Part shown: positions 36,235 to 47,325 of the stretch, piece after piece
How the letters are laid out: every line of letters starts with the position of its first letter
Numbering within the stretch: the first letter of the stretch is position 1
Assembly (NCBI RefSeq): GCF_023856365.1
Contig: NC_064538.1
Location: 9,039,435 to 9,103,434, forward strand
Length of the DNA: 64,000 nt
Source of the DNA: Brienomyrus brachyistius
Lineage: Eukaryota; Chordata; Actinopteri; Osteoglossiformes; Mormyridae
Direction: 5' to 3'
Made by a program: the position numbers and the translations under genes
The notes under the pieces: model-generated
What the model saw: only the letters and a program-made list of their open reading frames with translations
Databases searched by the model: none
Told to the model about the DNA's origin: nothing

Positions 36235-36768
36235 CAAGTGAATCGCTTTCTATTGGGTCAGTGTAGAGCGAACTCAAACACAGGCAAGAATTATAGGAAA
36301 GGGTAGAGCCAATAAAGTGTATTAGCAGATGGCATAGAAGAAAACAGTAATACAGGGGGTCCAGAGCCAGACAGAGGTCATACATGGACCGCCAAAGGTA
36401 GGTGCAATTTAAAAATGCTAAGGTCAGATCAGGAAGAACAAATAAGGCTACGGTATCCAAAACACTATGCACAAAAATAATCACCAAACTGGCAGAGGTT
36501 ATACACAGCCTAAGGAACTGGGACAATGGCACAAGAGCATGGCAAAAAAAACACAAGACAATTAGGCAAGGACTCGCAGGAAACTGCGATCTTAAATGCT
36601 TAGTAGGGTAACGAGCAAACAGGAGGCAGGTGAGTGTGAGTCAGGTGATTCCCAAGAGTGGAAAGCTCAGGATGTAGGAGGAGACAGACCCACAGAAGTA
36701 CCTACTGTAGCATAACCAGAGGAAGGACGGGGGGTCTACAAAAGTAGGTTCCTGGAGCAGCCCTGACA
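36235..36768 (-). mobile_element. LTR-like repeat, possible solo LTR
   Basis: Right end GCAGCCCTGACA (to 36768) matches the terminal CCCTGACA of the repeats ending at 44577 and 57447, and the interior has the same A/C-rich style (CACAAGACAATTAGGCAAGG, GGGTAACGAGCAAACAGGAG). The left terminus was not defined. Confidence 0.45.
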
Positions 36769-37685
36769 GTATAGTCTCATTGCTTAATCAAAGTGCCCTG
36801 AATCATTGCATGTTTAACTGTCATTTTTCGTGTTGCACTCAGGATCATGTATGTTGATGCATATTATATCTTCTAAGAGGGAGAGATGCACACCCCTACT
36901 TCTTTAAACTCTTACACTGGCTGTTTTCTCACATAGCAACAGCATTGTTGGTATTTCAGAAAGGACAAGCCGTCCCCAGTAAGTCTCAACCGACCCGATA
37001 TCATTACAGTGAATTATTCCTGCATTCCTGGAAAAGGGCTCCCTCACCACTAATACATCATTTGGCTCAGCCAAAGAAGCAGCCTAATTGCTTTGTGTCA
37101 CACAGCGCTGTGTCATCTCTTTTATTTCTGAATTTATCTGCTAAATATGTTCCTAAAATATGCAGCACCTTTCGGAATACTAACAGTTAGGTAAAAGGAG
37201 CTTTTCTGCTTCTGGCCATTTCACTGCAGCGTAATTGCATTAACAGTTGTTCCACGCATTTCACTGTTTTTTCCTCGTACCCCTTAATCACAGCAATAGA
37301 AGCTTCATTACCCAGAATGTGATGATAAATTTAAAGGATGTTTTTCCTTTGACAGCTGGTTATTCAAAATTACATGCAAATGGACAATTTTCTCATTGTT
37401 TAAGTGATTCAGATAAACAGCATAAGGAAGTTAATCAATCACTGTTGCTGGAAAAAAAAGCAATTAAGCGAACTATATGTATTAACGATTGCAACTCATA
37501 TGCTAATTCACTTGATACCCCCAAAACAAAAGGAGTTTAATCATTTTTGACAACAATTCACTGAATATTACACATAGGAGTCCATACCCTATCCATGGAC
37601 TGTATCGTGTATTAACACTGCATTAATGGGTTTTATGAATTATGGATTATAACTTTTGAAAAACCTTAAAATTAAAAATACAAAC
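36769..37685. other. Non-coding stretch
   Basis: Nothing recognised. Confidence 0.4.
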
Positions 37686-37835
37686 TTAACCCCTACCCAG
37701 CCCTAAACGTAACCATAAGTAACCAAATAAAATGAAAAATGGTCCCCACAACGTCAAAAAAAAAAAAACAGGTGTTTATCACATTGTGGGGACATTTGGT
37801 CCTCACAATGTAATGCATGCCTGGCCAACACACAC
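37686..37835 (-). repeat. GTGGGGACC-type dispersed repeat, copy 5 (truncated)
   Basis: AACCCCTACCCAGCCCTAAA, CGTAACCATAAGTAACC, GGTCCCCACAACGTC, ATCACATTGTGGGGACATTT. Lacks the ATAGAAATGAATGGAG end. Confidence 0.85.
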
Positions 37836-39440
37836 CAGGATTTTAAAAAATAAAGTGATCTCTAATAAACCTCCTCAGTTTAAGGCACAAACATGTTATA
37901 AGGAGATTTTCAGTAGAGCAGAATGAGCAGTCATTTATTTTAAGCTGAAGTACACAGCCACATCTGACTGACAAGATATAAATCTTCCATAAGTGGTCCA
38001 TTAGCAATTTAATGATACCTCTTCCTTTTATGTTCGAGTTACTTACGAAAAGCTATTCTGTAATGTTTTTAACATGTTAGCTTACATTAACTGGTATACT
38101 GGTACATGCTGCATTATTGCCTCGCCAAGCTCAATCTTCTGTGTACCAATCAAAAGATTACCTAGTTTAAGATAAGCAATTCTATATTACTACATTATCA
38201 TAAAATCCTTTGTGATTCCATTGTGGGGTCTGCTAATCTGAGGTTTCTAATCTGTAATCACCGTCCTCCCTTTTATCTCGTCATCTACTTCATATACATC
38301 AGCCAGTGGACATCCACAGACTGAGTCGATGCTCTTTCACTGCCCATAGGTGGCAGGGTTGGTTAAGATCTTGTCCTTTGCATAGTTAGTGTCACATGCC
38401 TAGAGCTGTTGGGTAGGTGCAGAAGCTCTGAATATATTACAGGCAGGGCAAAAAAACAACACTAACATCTACACAGCCTTGTTCATCTTTATGACAGTTA
38501 TAAGCAAAAATCCATCACGTATATCGATTGTAATGTTGACATTTGAGCACTTCAGACTACAAATCTCCTTTCTTACAAAACGTCATTTAAAATTTTTACA
38601 CTACTGTTGGCTTTCTCCCTTCAGTAAGATGTTCACACTTTCCCTGACAAATCTGCCATCATATTCATCTTTAACTCTATTCCCTTCCTGTTTTTTTGTG
38701 ATGCCTGATTAGCTCTGTCGAATCTGCACATCATTTTGGATTGTTTATCAGACAGGAAATGTTGTAAGGATGAAGTGCTGCTATTGACTTTGACTTGTTT
38801 ATAATGTTATAGTTTCTGAACCCAGCCTCTGCCCTCATGTCGCCTGCAGCCCGGAATGGAGAAACAGCGACGTCGCCAATACAGCATCAGCTATCTCTTG
38901 GGATGAGCACCAGATGAGTCACTGAGGTGCAAAATGAAGAGTGTTTTGCTTTTCCGTCCTTCTGGAGCTGCCATGTGCCCAGAAAATTGTATCTCACTCC
39001 ATCATCAAAGAACCCGAGCCACAAACCCACAGATACATTCTAACTAGAAGGTTCAAGTGAACATTATTAAAATATTTTGCATCTTTATTTGTGTAGCAGA
39101 CCCTGTGGCTAGCTGTAATTAGGTATATTGAATTATACTAATTATACACATATGAAGCTAGTGCCATTTGAAGCAGTTTGGTTTAATTACCACATTTATG
39201 GCAAAATCTTTCCATAGACTTGTTCAGCTATCCGGCTTACACAGAAAGGACCTTATGCTTTATGACATTACAAATACAAACAGATTGTTGTTAAGACTGA
39301 ACACATAACCTGAAGACTGACATACCTGATTATGTCTTTTAGAATCATCCTCGATTTGAAACTGATACTGCTGCGTAGATAATTGTAAATATGAAAATGC
39401 TTTGTATGTTAGTGTCTAAAATTTCTCAGGAAGAGGCAAC
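37836..39440. other. Non-coding stretch
   Basis: Nothing recognised. Confidence 0.4.
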
Positions 39441-39444
39441 ACCA

Positions 39445-39605
39445 AACCATTTATCTTTCAATGGCTTATCCAGTACAGGGTTGCAGTTAGTCTGGAGCCT
39501 GGACAGCACACCAGTCTACACCAGTCCACACCAGTCCACTTAAACACAATCACACATTGAGGGAAATTCAGAGGTAGCAAGTGAACTGGATGCAAATCTA
39601 CATGC
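39445..39605 (-). mobile_element. SINE relic with small internal triplication
   Basis: GGCTTATCCAGTACAGGGTT, GGAGCCTGGACAGCACACCA, then CACACATTGAGGGAAATTCA follow the reverse-oriented SINE order. The segment ACACCAGTCC is repeated three times at about 39513-39539. Confidence 0.6.
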
Positions 39606-41814
39606 ATGTTGTTGCTGGCATTAAGATTAATAGTAAAATTTAAATGATTAAGGTAATCTACTTTTTACTGATAATACTAAAAATTGCAATGAAGGCAGTT
39701 GTTTTAATGTATCTGATTGCTGACTATATGTCATGTTGTTTATACATTTTTACCAAACAACAGAGGTTCAGTCTTGTACAAAAGCCCCTTAAAAATATAA
39801 ACATAGTTTGTTCATGACATAAACATAATCATAATCATTTTCATACCAGGAAAGCTTCAGTTAAACAGATAACAAAGATAAATTCACTACTGCTGACCTC
39901 TTGAGAGGAATGCAAGTATTACTTTTAGTTAGGTATGCAGAAATTGATATTCTGTAGCTGGAAAACAGTGAACAAATAACGCAAACATTGGCAAGTATTT
40001 GGTTTCATGCTTCATTAATAATGTGTCCCTGCTACATGTATTGGGCTTATTTGTTAAATTAATAACATTAAAAGGAGATGGCCTCAAAATCTCTCAGAAA
40101 AGGTGACATTTCACAGCACACATTGCTGATTTCATACTGATGGATTAAAAACATCAGATAAAAGTGTGTAACTTTATAGATACTCAAACTTCATGCTGCG
40201 TTATTTCTAAATGTAAGTGCGCATATAAGCTTCTCATTCCTAGTTCAAAAATAGTCATTTCACTTAATTATCTGACTGTATGAACACTCATTTGTTATAC
40301 ATCCATATTGATATTTTTTTCACTGTTAGTATTGACTTCAAACAGGAAAATACAAGATTACTCCTTTTACATTGTGCTTGCAGAAACTGGATTGATGCTC
40401 GGAGGATGTCCTAAAATATCCTCATGATGTTGCTACATATGCATGTATGCTTCTCAGACTGCACCATGCTTTTATCTATGACTGTTTTCTATATATTTTC
40501 CTTGAATACAATGAGTGTCTATCATTTGAGTTTATTTAGATGATGTAAAAATCTTGTGTAATCAGTGACAGTAAACAAATATTAATATAAGGAGTATTGC
40601 TCTGGCTTAAAAGGCTCACTATCCATCTCAGAATGGAAAGCAAAGCAAATGCTATTAGCGGCACGTGCAGCTGTCAAGACCAACCTCTGTGCAGAAGAGC
40701 AGGAACAGCAGTGATCTGAGTGAGACAGATGGGTGGTTTTGTGAGGCGTTCTACCAAGAAGGGGGTTTTCAGTGGGCAGGGTGAGTAATATAAGGGTTAC
40801 CAATTACTCACTTCATTTATTATTTTGCTCCATAGTTTGTTCAGCGGCTCATCTGTCATATTTAATGTGCGAATTCAGGCTGCATCCTACATGTACTTAG
40901 TGGGACTAAGTGTTGCCGTTGCCTTCCATTACATCTGAAAGTCCATAGATCATACCCAGGCAGCTGTTATGTATTTTCTTTTTATATTACTTAACCGTAC
41001 AATTATCAACACAGTTGATCCTACTGTGACTTCATACTGTGTTTACTAAAATGTCACAAAAGATAACAATAGGATGGGCACCATGGATTAATAGATAGCT
41101 GCTGAGCATCTGTTGCATTAATAGGTATGTGCTCAAACTCCCAAACTTTTGCATTAAATGCTGACCACATGTGATGTGCCTTTAACCTTTGCCCTTCCAC
41201 ATTTGGTAGCAGATGGCACTGTTTACCTAGACGCAAGAAGCAAGGTCAGGATGATGCCCACCTCAGGAGGGAGAGGCGGGTGACTGAATTAATCTGTATT
41301 TATTTTTTCCACCTGTTTCTTGCTAATAACGTTCAGTATAAATAAGTCTCTTCTGTTCTGGACTATATTCTGCACCACACTTTTAGTTTTGTTGCCCAAA
41401 AGCCTTGTATACAATGAGGCCATGTGAAAGTTTTGGTTCTCCGTTCTGTCGAATTTTTTGTTTATCGTTACTTAATTTATAGGGTGGCCAGATAATCCAT
41501 ATAGGGGAGGGCAGTGTGAGAGGTTTTTCAAAGTGCTTTAAAAGTGAAAGGTTCCTGTGCTTGGCAAAATAGTTCAGTTTTTCTTGTGCTTTTGCTGGTT
41601 TGTTCCTTCGATTGAAAGACTCATCCAGTTGTATCACATTAACATTAGTGTCACGTGCATGGTTATAGCAGACGGACCAATCAGCACACAGCAAGAACTC
41701 AGTGATTTAAATGAAATCCAGGTCCTGGCAAGAAAAACTGCCAAACAGGTACATTTTGTCCGTTTTTATGAATATAAAAAAATTGCAGTTCAACTAATCT
41801 AAATTGCAGTTCAA
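39606..41814. other. Non-coding stretch
   Basis: No gene recognised; frames up to 103 codons (41383-41694 -) have no known motif. Confidence 0.4.
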
Positions 41815-41925
41815 CTATCCATTCATCATCATCTTCCAACTGTTTATCCAGCAGACAGTCCAGTAGGGAGCTGAAAGTCTCTCCCAGCAAGCGCACAATT
41901 CAAGGCAGGGATAAACTGCATTTCT
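41815..41925 (-). mobile_element. SINE relic (3' part)
   Basis: CATCTTCCAACTGTTTATCC, then CCAGTAGGGAGCTG and CCCAGCAAGCGCACAATTCA, AGGCAGGGATAAAC match the reverse SINE tail order. Confidence 0.55.
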
Positions 41926-41944
41926 GTACGTCACACACGCCGAG

Positions 41945-42780
41945 ATATGAATTTGCCAAACAGTAACACCCCACTACACCCTCAAAGTGATGGGCTGGTG
42001 GAGCAGTCTAATGTGATGCTCACAGCTCAGCGTGCCATCCTGGTCGACCAGTCACAGTGCTATTGGCACTGCCACCTGTGCCTGGTCCTGTGGGCATACT
42101 GAGTGGCAGTGCAGGAGAGCACTCAGTGCATGCTGGTTGCAGGGACGGATTATGGGTTGTGTGGGCCCCTGGGCAAAACGTTCGCGAGGGCCCCAACCCC
42201 CCCCCCACCCCCACCAGCACCACCACCACAACCACCACAATTCAAGGGCCCTTGGCAGCCAAACGCCCTCCCTATAGAGCCAGGGGCCCTTGTAGGCAAA
42301 GGATCAAAGAATGTAGGCCCTCTAAAATAGACAAACAAAAATACATTGTTGATAAGCGTTGCAAATTGTTTTGGGCTAGAGGCCCCACGGGCCCCCTGCA
42401 CCCCCAGGGCCCCTGGGCAGCAGCCCCTCTGGCCCGGTGCGTAATCCGTCCCTGGCTGGTTGCACCAGTATTTGGGTGGGAGCAGGCAGGACTTCGGAGA
42501 CCTGATGTTGTATGTATGTATATTGCCTTATTTGCAAGAAGGGGCGGTTGCCCAAGCTGGACAGTCACTGTAGAAGGTTGGGGGAGAATCTTAGATGCAT
42601 CTCTGATGTTGTCTATCACCTGCACCGGCCCAAGCAACAAAATGCTGAGCTTCTGTATCGGGATGACAGTGGGAGACAAAGGTATGCCGGGGAATATGAC
42701 ATACCGGCCGTGGCAGCAGTGTTAGCCTCGTATTTGATCTGGGGGTCGCCAAGGATGGCTAACCCCTCAGGAGGGGACAA
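41945..42780 (+). pseudogene. Ty3/gypsy integrase C-terminal relic, split by a hAT MITE
   Basis: Plus strand before 42139 reads TPLHPQSDGLVEQSN then MLTAQRAILVDQSQC and AVQESTQCM, the integrase core end (pattern LHPQSDGxVERxNxTL, DQxxWDxxLPxxLxAYR) with several frame and base changes. After the MITE (42455 on) it continues with PVFGWE and PDVV, then KKGRLPKLDSHC and DVVYHLHRPKQQNAELLYRD, matching the GPY/F-like tail of gypsy integrases. A purine tract AGGAGGGGACAA directly before TGTGATGCTGGG at 42781 looks like the polypurine tract and start of a 3' LTR. No upstream pol is present. Confidence 0.75.
42132..42462. mobile_element. hAT MITE, 315 bp, perfect 8-bp target duplication
   Basis: Element 42140-42454, with inverted ends CAGGGACGGATTA (left) and TAATCCGTCCCTG (right), flanked by GCTGGTTG at 42132-42139 and 42455-42462. 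An 8-bp duplication plus CAGGG termini is diagnostic of hAT. The interior is rich in GGGCCCCTGGGC boxes and contains a CCCCACC/ACC tract at 42190-42240. It interrupts the gypsy integrase relic, so it is younger than that copy. The 222-codon frame across it is spurious. Confidence 0.95.
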
Positions 42781-43190
42781 TGTGATGCTGGGCTGGGCAA
42801 TACAGACTTATGTTATTCACAGACCAGCAGGCCTTGTTCAGACTGTCATTGTAAATAACTTGTAAATGAATGTATACAAAGGCATGTTTATGTTGTAAAC
42901 ATTAAGTGTTGTTGTGTTTTGCTGTAAATGCCGAATATTATTTTTCTGCCTTGGTGTGCATGTGGTCGCAGGTCGCACAGCAGTTACCCTGAACGTGATT
43001 ATTGTGTAAAATGTCAGTTTTCCTTGTCTATGCCACTGCTATTTATCTCTAAGAGCGTGCTATTAATAAAGGCAAACTTCTTGTTTTTATAAATGTGCTT
43101 GGCTGAATTACAGTATTTAAAAGCATAAGACACCACATTGATATGGCTATAATATGTTTTTATTAATAAACACTGGCAAAAATCATCAAT
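42781..43190 (+). mobile_element. Possible 3' LTR of the gypsy relic
   Basis: Starts TGTGATGCTGGG right after a polypurine-like tract. No second LTR copy was found and the 3' end was not defined, so this is inference from position. Confidence 0.35.
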
Positions 43191-43212
43191 GCAGAACATG
43201 CACAAGGCAAGG

Positions 43213-43815
43213 AATAACCCAGGATGGGGCACCAACCCATTGTAGGGCACAAGACAGGGAATAACCCAGGATGGGGCACCAACCCATTGTAGGGCACAAG
43301 ACAGGGAATAACCCAGGATGGGGCACCAACCCATTGTAGGGCACAAGACAGGGAATAACCCAGGACGGGGCACCAACCCACTGTAGGGCACAAGACAGGG
43401 AATAACCCAGGACGGGGCACCAACCCATTGTAGGGCACAAGACAGGGAATAACCCAGGACGGGGCACCAACCCATTGTAGGGCACAAGACAGGGAATAAC
43501 CCAGGACGGGGCACCAACCCATTGTAGGGCACAAGACAGGGAATAACCCAGGATGGGGCACCAACCCATTGTAGGGCGCAAGACAGGGAATAACCCAGGA
43601 TGGGGCACCAACCCATTGTAGGGCGCAAGACAGGGAATAACCCAGGATGGGGCACCAACCCATTGTAGGGCGCAAGACAGGGAATAACCCAGGATGGGGC
43701 ACCAACCCATTGCAGGGCACAAGACAGGGAATAACCCAGGATGGGGCACCAACCCATTGCAGGGCACAAGACAGGGAATAACCCAGGATGGGGCACCAAC
43801 CCATTGTAGGGCACA
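43213..43815. repeat. 47-bp minisatellite, 13 copies
   Basis: Unit starts AATAACCCAGGATGGGGCAC and ends CACAAGACAGGG. Thirteen copies in register. Variant blocks are contiguous: GGACGGGG in copies 4-7, GGGCGCAAG in copies 8-10, ATTGCAGGG in copies 11-12. The right end passes into GGGCACACACACCATTC, which is SINE sequence, and the left flank CACAAGGCAAGG also matches the SINE. The three long minus-strand frames (217-269 codons) are one cyclic 47-residue translation and not genes. Confidence 0.96.
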
Positions 43816-43959
43816 CACACCATTCAAAGTGTGAGAATTTCCAAAAAGTGAGTGACTTAACAAACCTTATATTTTATAAATAAAGATTTATCTTCTTGGC
43901 CATCTAGGATTATATTCATTCTGACAACATTATTACATTTTATAATGCACTATAACGGG

Positions 43960-44577
43960 AAAAAACAAAGACTAATTAAAACAAGGGGCGGGCAGGCAGG
44001 TAACAAAGAACACAAGATAAGACATCAAACAAACATCAATGACTCCAGCAAGAACAGAGCAGGATCAGGAACTTAAATACAAAACTAAACCGGGTAACGA
44101 CACAACAGGAGCGAGAGACAATTAACCAATCCAGGAAGGGGCAGGGCAACGAGCAATCAGGTAAACACAGAAGGGCAGGCACAAAAACAGGCAACAGCTG
44201 AAACTAATAATTAAACTCGGGGAACTCAAACTAACAAAGAGACTAAGAAAACAGAATCTACATGAGGGGAACAACAGATACAGTAGGAAAAAAAACAAGC
44301 ACGGGGTACAAAACATGAAGTCAAAACCAAATACAATTCACAAGACACAGGAATACAATTCACAAGACACAGGAACAAAAAAACAATGAAACACTAGGGA
44401 ATAAAATACAAAAAACAGATATTTACAAGTAGCCGCATACTCAACGCTTTGAGCCATGCAGCTGACAAAAAGCAGGGGAAACAAAGACTGACAAGAGAGA
44501 CAGGACGGCCAGCGACCCCTGCTGGCCAAACAGGGAAGGGACACAAAAGACTAGGACAACAGGGGCTGACCCTGACA
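43960..44577 (-). mobile_element. LTR-like repeat, probable solo LTR
   Basis: The right end CTGACCCTGACA (to 44577) and the segment around 44500-44545 (ACAGGACGGCCAGCGACC, CTGCTGGCCAAAC) match the repeat at 56712-57447. A/C-rich interior with a tandem ACAATTCACAAGACACAGGA duplication at about 44333-44374. The left terminus is uncertain. Confidence 0.6.
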
Positions 44578-44805
44578 GGTTAGAGTTTTTCGTTTCCAAA
44601 AACTCTTCTAGGAGAAACATGATCAAAATAGTTTGTGCGAATATCACACAACTGCATCTTTGTCATCTGTGCCTCAGCACTGAGTGCTGATGTATACAAA
44701 GGATAAAGGCAGAGAGGAACCTTAGAACTCAAACGCCTCTTAATGCAACTCAGACGTCGAAGGATATGAGCTTCACAGAAGGTGTTATCAAAATATATAT
44801 TTTAT
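44578..44805. other. Short non-coding stretch
   Basis: Nothing recognised. Confidence 0.35.
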
Positions 44806-45150
44806 CATTTATTTACATTTACATGATTTGGCAGACGCCCTTAGCCAGAGCTACTTACATAAGTGCTTTGAGACTCTGCAATGAATTTCCGATGCTAGCT
44901 CAATAAGGACCCAAGCTATGAATACTATCTCTGAGAACGCCATTGAGTAGTGCAGAATTTTTTTTTTTTTTTTTTTTAACACACACCAGAAAAAGAGTCG
45001 AGTAAGAATATAGAAGTTCTACGTCAGGTATTTCTGAAAAAGAAAAGTTTTGAGTCGTCGCTTGAAGACATTCAAGGATTCAGCTGTTCGGACATCGAGG
45101 GGGAGTTCATTCCACCAATTAGGTGCCAGGACAGAGAAGAGCCGAGAGAT
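44806..45150 (-). repeat. Dispersed teleost repeat with GGCAGACGCCCTTAGCCAGA box
   Basis: ATTTACATGATTTGGCAGAC and the following AGAGCTACTTACATAAG match a common fish repeat start. AGTTTTGAGTCGTCGCTTGA, GTTCGGACATCGAGGGGGAG and TTCATTCCACCAATTAGGTG match its other end. A T20 run sits at 44958-44977. The transposon class is not certain. Confidence 0.6.
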
Positions 45151-45340
45151 ATTTATTATAAGCCTGTAAATAAAGGTATAGAAACACATTCAAAAGGGGG
45201 CTGCAGTTCTACTACAAATAACAAAACACAGAATTATATTGATTAGAAAGAAAATTACTTGATATTTTCACAATATTTAATCACAAAAGTTTGTATATAT
45301 ATATTTGATGTCGAGCTCCATCAAAACAGTGAAATAGATA

Positions 45341-45374
<34 letters not shown>

Positions 45375-46260
45375 CTGAAAAAAGCCACAAGCTGTCAAAT
45401 TCCTGTTAAGTCTTATGAACAGCGAGGTTGGCATAAAGACAGCTTCGACTGAGTTTTAGCACCAAGGACAGCACTTACTGTAGCGTTTGGTGAAGGTGTT
45501 CCTACTCTATTGGTCCATTGAGCAAGGCCCTTAACCTGCAATTGCTTTGTTCTGGGCATGATGTTAACTGACATCCAGCCTTGCAAGGAGGTTTTCTAAC
45601 TTACAGTAACATTTGGAGGTCGGTGGAAGAATTGACACTCTAACCACCGGAAGAAAACTCACACTGTTCCAATCGGACTAGTGTGGTGCTGAGGTATCAC
45701 CCATTCCAGACTGCCCTCGGGTCTCATCCCTGAGGTGCTTTGTCATGTGGTGAGTGCGTCAACGTGCTGTAATCAGCGTACGCTCCTTACCTCTATATCT
45801 TATACACCTACGTATCCACGCAATATACCATATCCTATTTGTTCCCCTATTGTCTTGATTTATGAGACTGGCTTGACATTCTGGTTCTATGCCACAGTGA
45901 GGCCAAGAACATTGTTTTCTTTCGCATTGATGTCCTCATGGTCAACAATAGCAGTGGTAGAATGCAAAATAAAAGTCTAACAATATTCTATGGTGTGTCA
46001 GCTACTTCAAGTACTGCAGCACTTGTAATTAAAAAGACATTTTAATACGCGTCAGACTAGAAGAATAGAGGTTGTGATGCGTGAACAGGCCATCTTTAAA
46101 GTTGAAAAAAATATATACCTTTGCCACAGTCGGCTTGTTATCATCGATCTATTTAAAGCCTTATTATTTTTTTAATGAATAGGTTTCTGTGCGCGGTTTA
46201 AATATAAGTATTTAGGCTTTTAGTCTCCTCATGCACAAGATGACATAATTAAGGAAAAAA
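45151..46260. other. Non-coding stretch upstream of oprl1
   Basis: Contains (GATT)n at 45341-45375 and a GAGCAAGGCCCTTAACCTGC SINE-like fragment at about 45520. No gene on the minus strand was seen here, so no head-to-head partner for the receptor gene is visible. Confidence 0.45.
45341..45375. repeat. (GATT)n microsatellite
   Basis: About eight GATT units. Confidence 0.95.
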
Positions 46261-46261
46261 A

Positions 46262-46766
46262 TAGTCACACAAGGACACATTGCTGGGAGGGGAGAGTTCT
46301 TCCCTTCAGCTGAAGCCTGAGGTGCTTTGAAATACATAACTGAGAGAAAATGAATCTATTGCTTTAAACGCTGCACAGCTTGTGCGCAATCGGAACGGCA
46401 AGCTAACAGATATCGGGGAAGAAACAGAAGCAAACGGAGAAGGAAAGCAGAAAGTTGCGGTCCGTTTAATCACAGCAGTGAACTGATAGGAAAGAATCGG
46501 ACTCCGCTGGCGTTCAACCACACCTCTTCCCTCCCTCTACATTCTCTCTTTCGTAAAGAGAGAAAAAAGAAAATGTTCCGTCCGATTCCAGATCTGCAGT
46601 AAAGTATACCAGTTGAGTGTGTTAAACGGAGCCCACAGGGGAAATTTAGCAGTAGGACCAAGAAGACGAACAAAAAATTAAATAAACGTAAATCGTTTGC
46701 GCATTTCAGGGATAAAAGGACACACATTGGAGCCGTTTAAACAGGTGCAGTGCCACTTAGATAACG
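46262..46766 (+). promoter_or_regulatory. oprl1: Probable oprl1 promoter and 5' non-coding exon
   Basis: CpG content rises here relative to flanks, and the segment ends at a strong donor match (ACG|GTATGT, GT at 46767-46768). Together with a good acceptor at 47098-47099 this suggests a non-coding first exon spliced to the exon that carries the start codon, an arrangement known for OPRL1 in mammals. The transcription start is not located; a T/A-rich box (TTAAATATAAGTATTTAGG) near 46197 lies a little upstream. Inference only. Confidence 0.45.
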
Positions 46767-47099
46767 GTATGTATATATATTTATCAAATCTTGCTTTTGC
46801 TTAAGTGTACTTTAGTATTTATTTCAGTGTTTTTAGACGACTGTGGTGTGTTTGAAATATCTTGCATGTGTTTATGTACAGATGAAATATCAGGGTACTT
46901 TTAAATATAATTCTCCGAATAATACTTCCAGCTGTGGTTATGGAAAAATACAGCGCAGCGGAGATTCTTAATCCGTCTGCATTCTCCTTACTGTAGAAAG
47001 TGGTTGTGTAGAAAGTGTAAATCTTTGAATATGCATTTACCTGCGTGTAAGATGTATTTCTTTAAATGGGTTCATATTATTTTATCCTATACGGTTTAG

Positions 47100-47325
47100 G
47101 TCAAATACGCTTCCTGATGGAGATCTCAGATGTGCCAGTCGGTCTCAGAGATTCGAAGCAAATGCGTTGGTACAACGAGACTCTCCTGCAGACCAACTTC
47201 AGTGTGTATAACGAGACAGACGCCTTTCTGCCAACAAGCGTGAAGATCACCATTGTTGTGGTCTACATGATTGTTTGCATGGTGGGGCTCATTGGAAACT
47301 GTCTGGTCATGTACGTCATCATCAG
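47100..47325 (+). CDS. oprl1: Nociceptin/orphanin FQ opioid receptor, first coding exon (N-terminus and TM1)
   Basis: Class A peptide GPCR coupled to Gi/o, acting at the plasma membrane; its ligand in vertebrates is nociceptin. Coding starts at ATG 47117 (+4 G) and runs 69 codons plus two bases. The N-terminus has three N-glycosylation sequons (Asn20 NET, Asn27 NFS, Asn32 NET). TM1 spans about residues 43-68 with the conserved GN of helix 1 (Asn61 in GLIGNCLVMYVI). The exon ends AG|GTAAAA, splitting the Arg codon exactly as in the opioid receptor family. An in-frame ATG at 47066 lies before the acceptor (TACGGTTTAG, AG at 47098-47099), so it is probably intronic and not the start. The N-terminus is species-variable in this family, so the start is likely but not proven. 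Confidence 0.9.

Noticed and set aside
42057..42725. 222-codon plus-strand frame as a gene
   Set aside because: It reads across a hAT MITE and out of frame with the gypsy integrase relic; proline runs come from the CCCCACC tract.
43014..43863. Three overlapping minus-strand frames of 217-269 codons with a repeated Trp/Pro-rich peptide
   Set aside because: The 47-bp period makes every frame open and gives the same cyclic peptide; it is a minisatellite, not a repeat protein.
45151..46260. Head-to-head rgs19-like partner of oprl1
   Set aside because: Mammals have RGS19 next to OPRL1, but no RGS-domain sequence was seen on the minus strand here.
47066..47116. Upstream in-frame ATG as oprl1 start
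   Set aside because: It lies before a good splice acceptor at 47098-47099, has a poor start context, and its residues do not resemble a receptor N-terminus.
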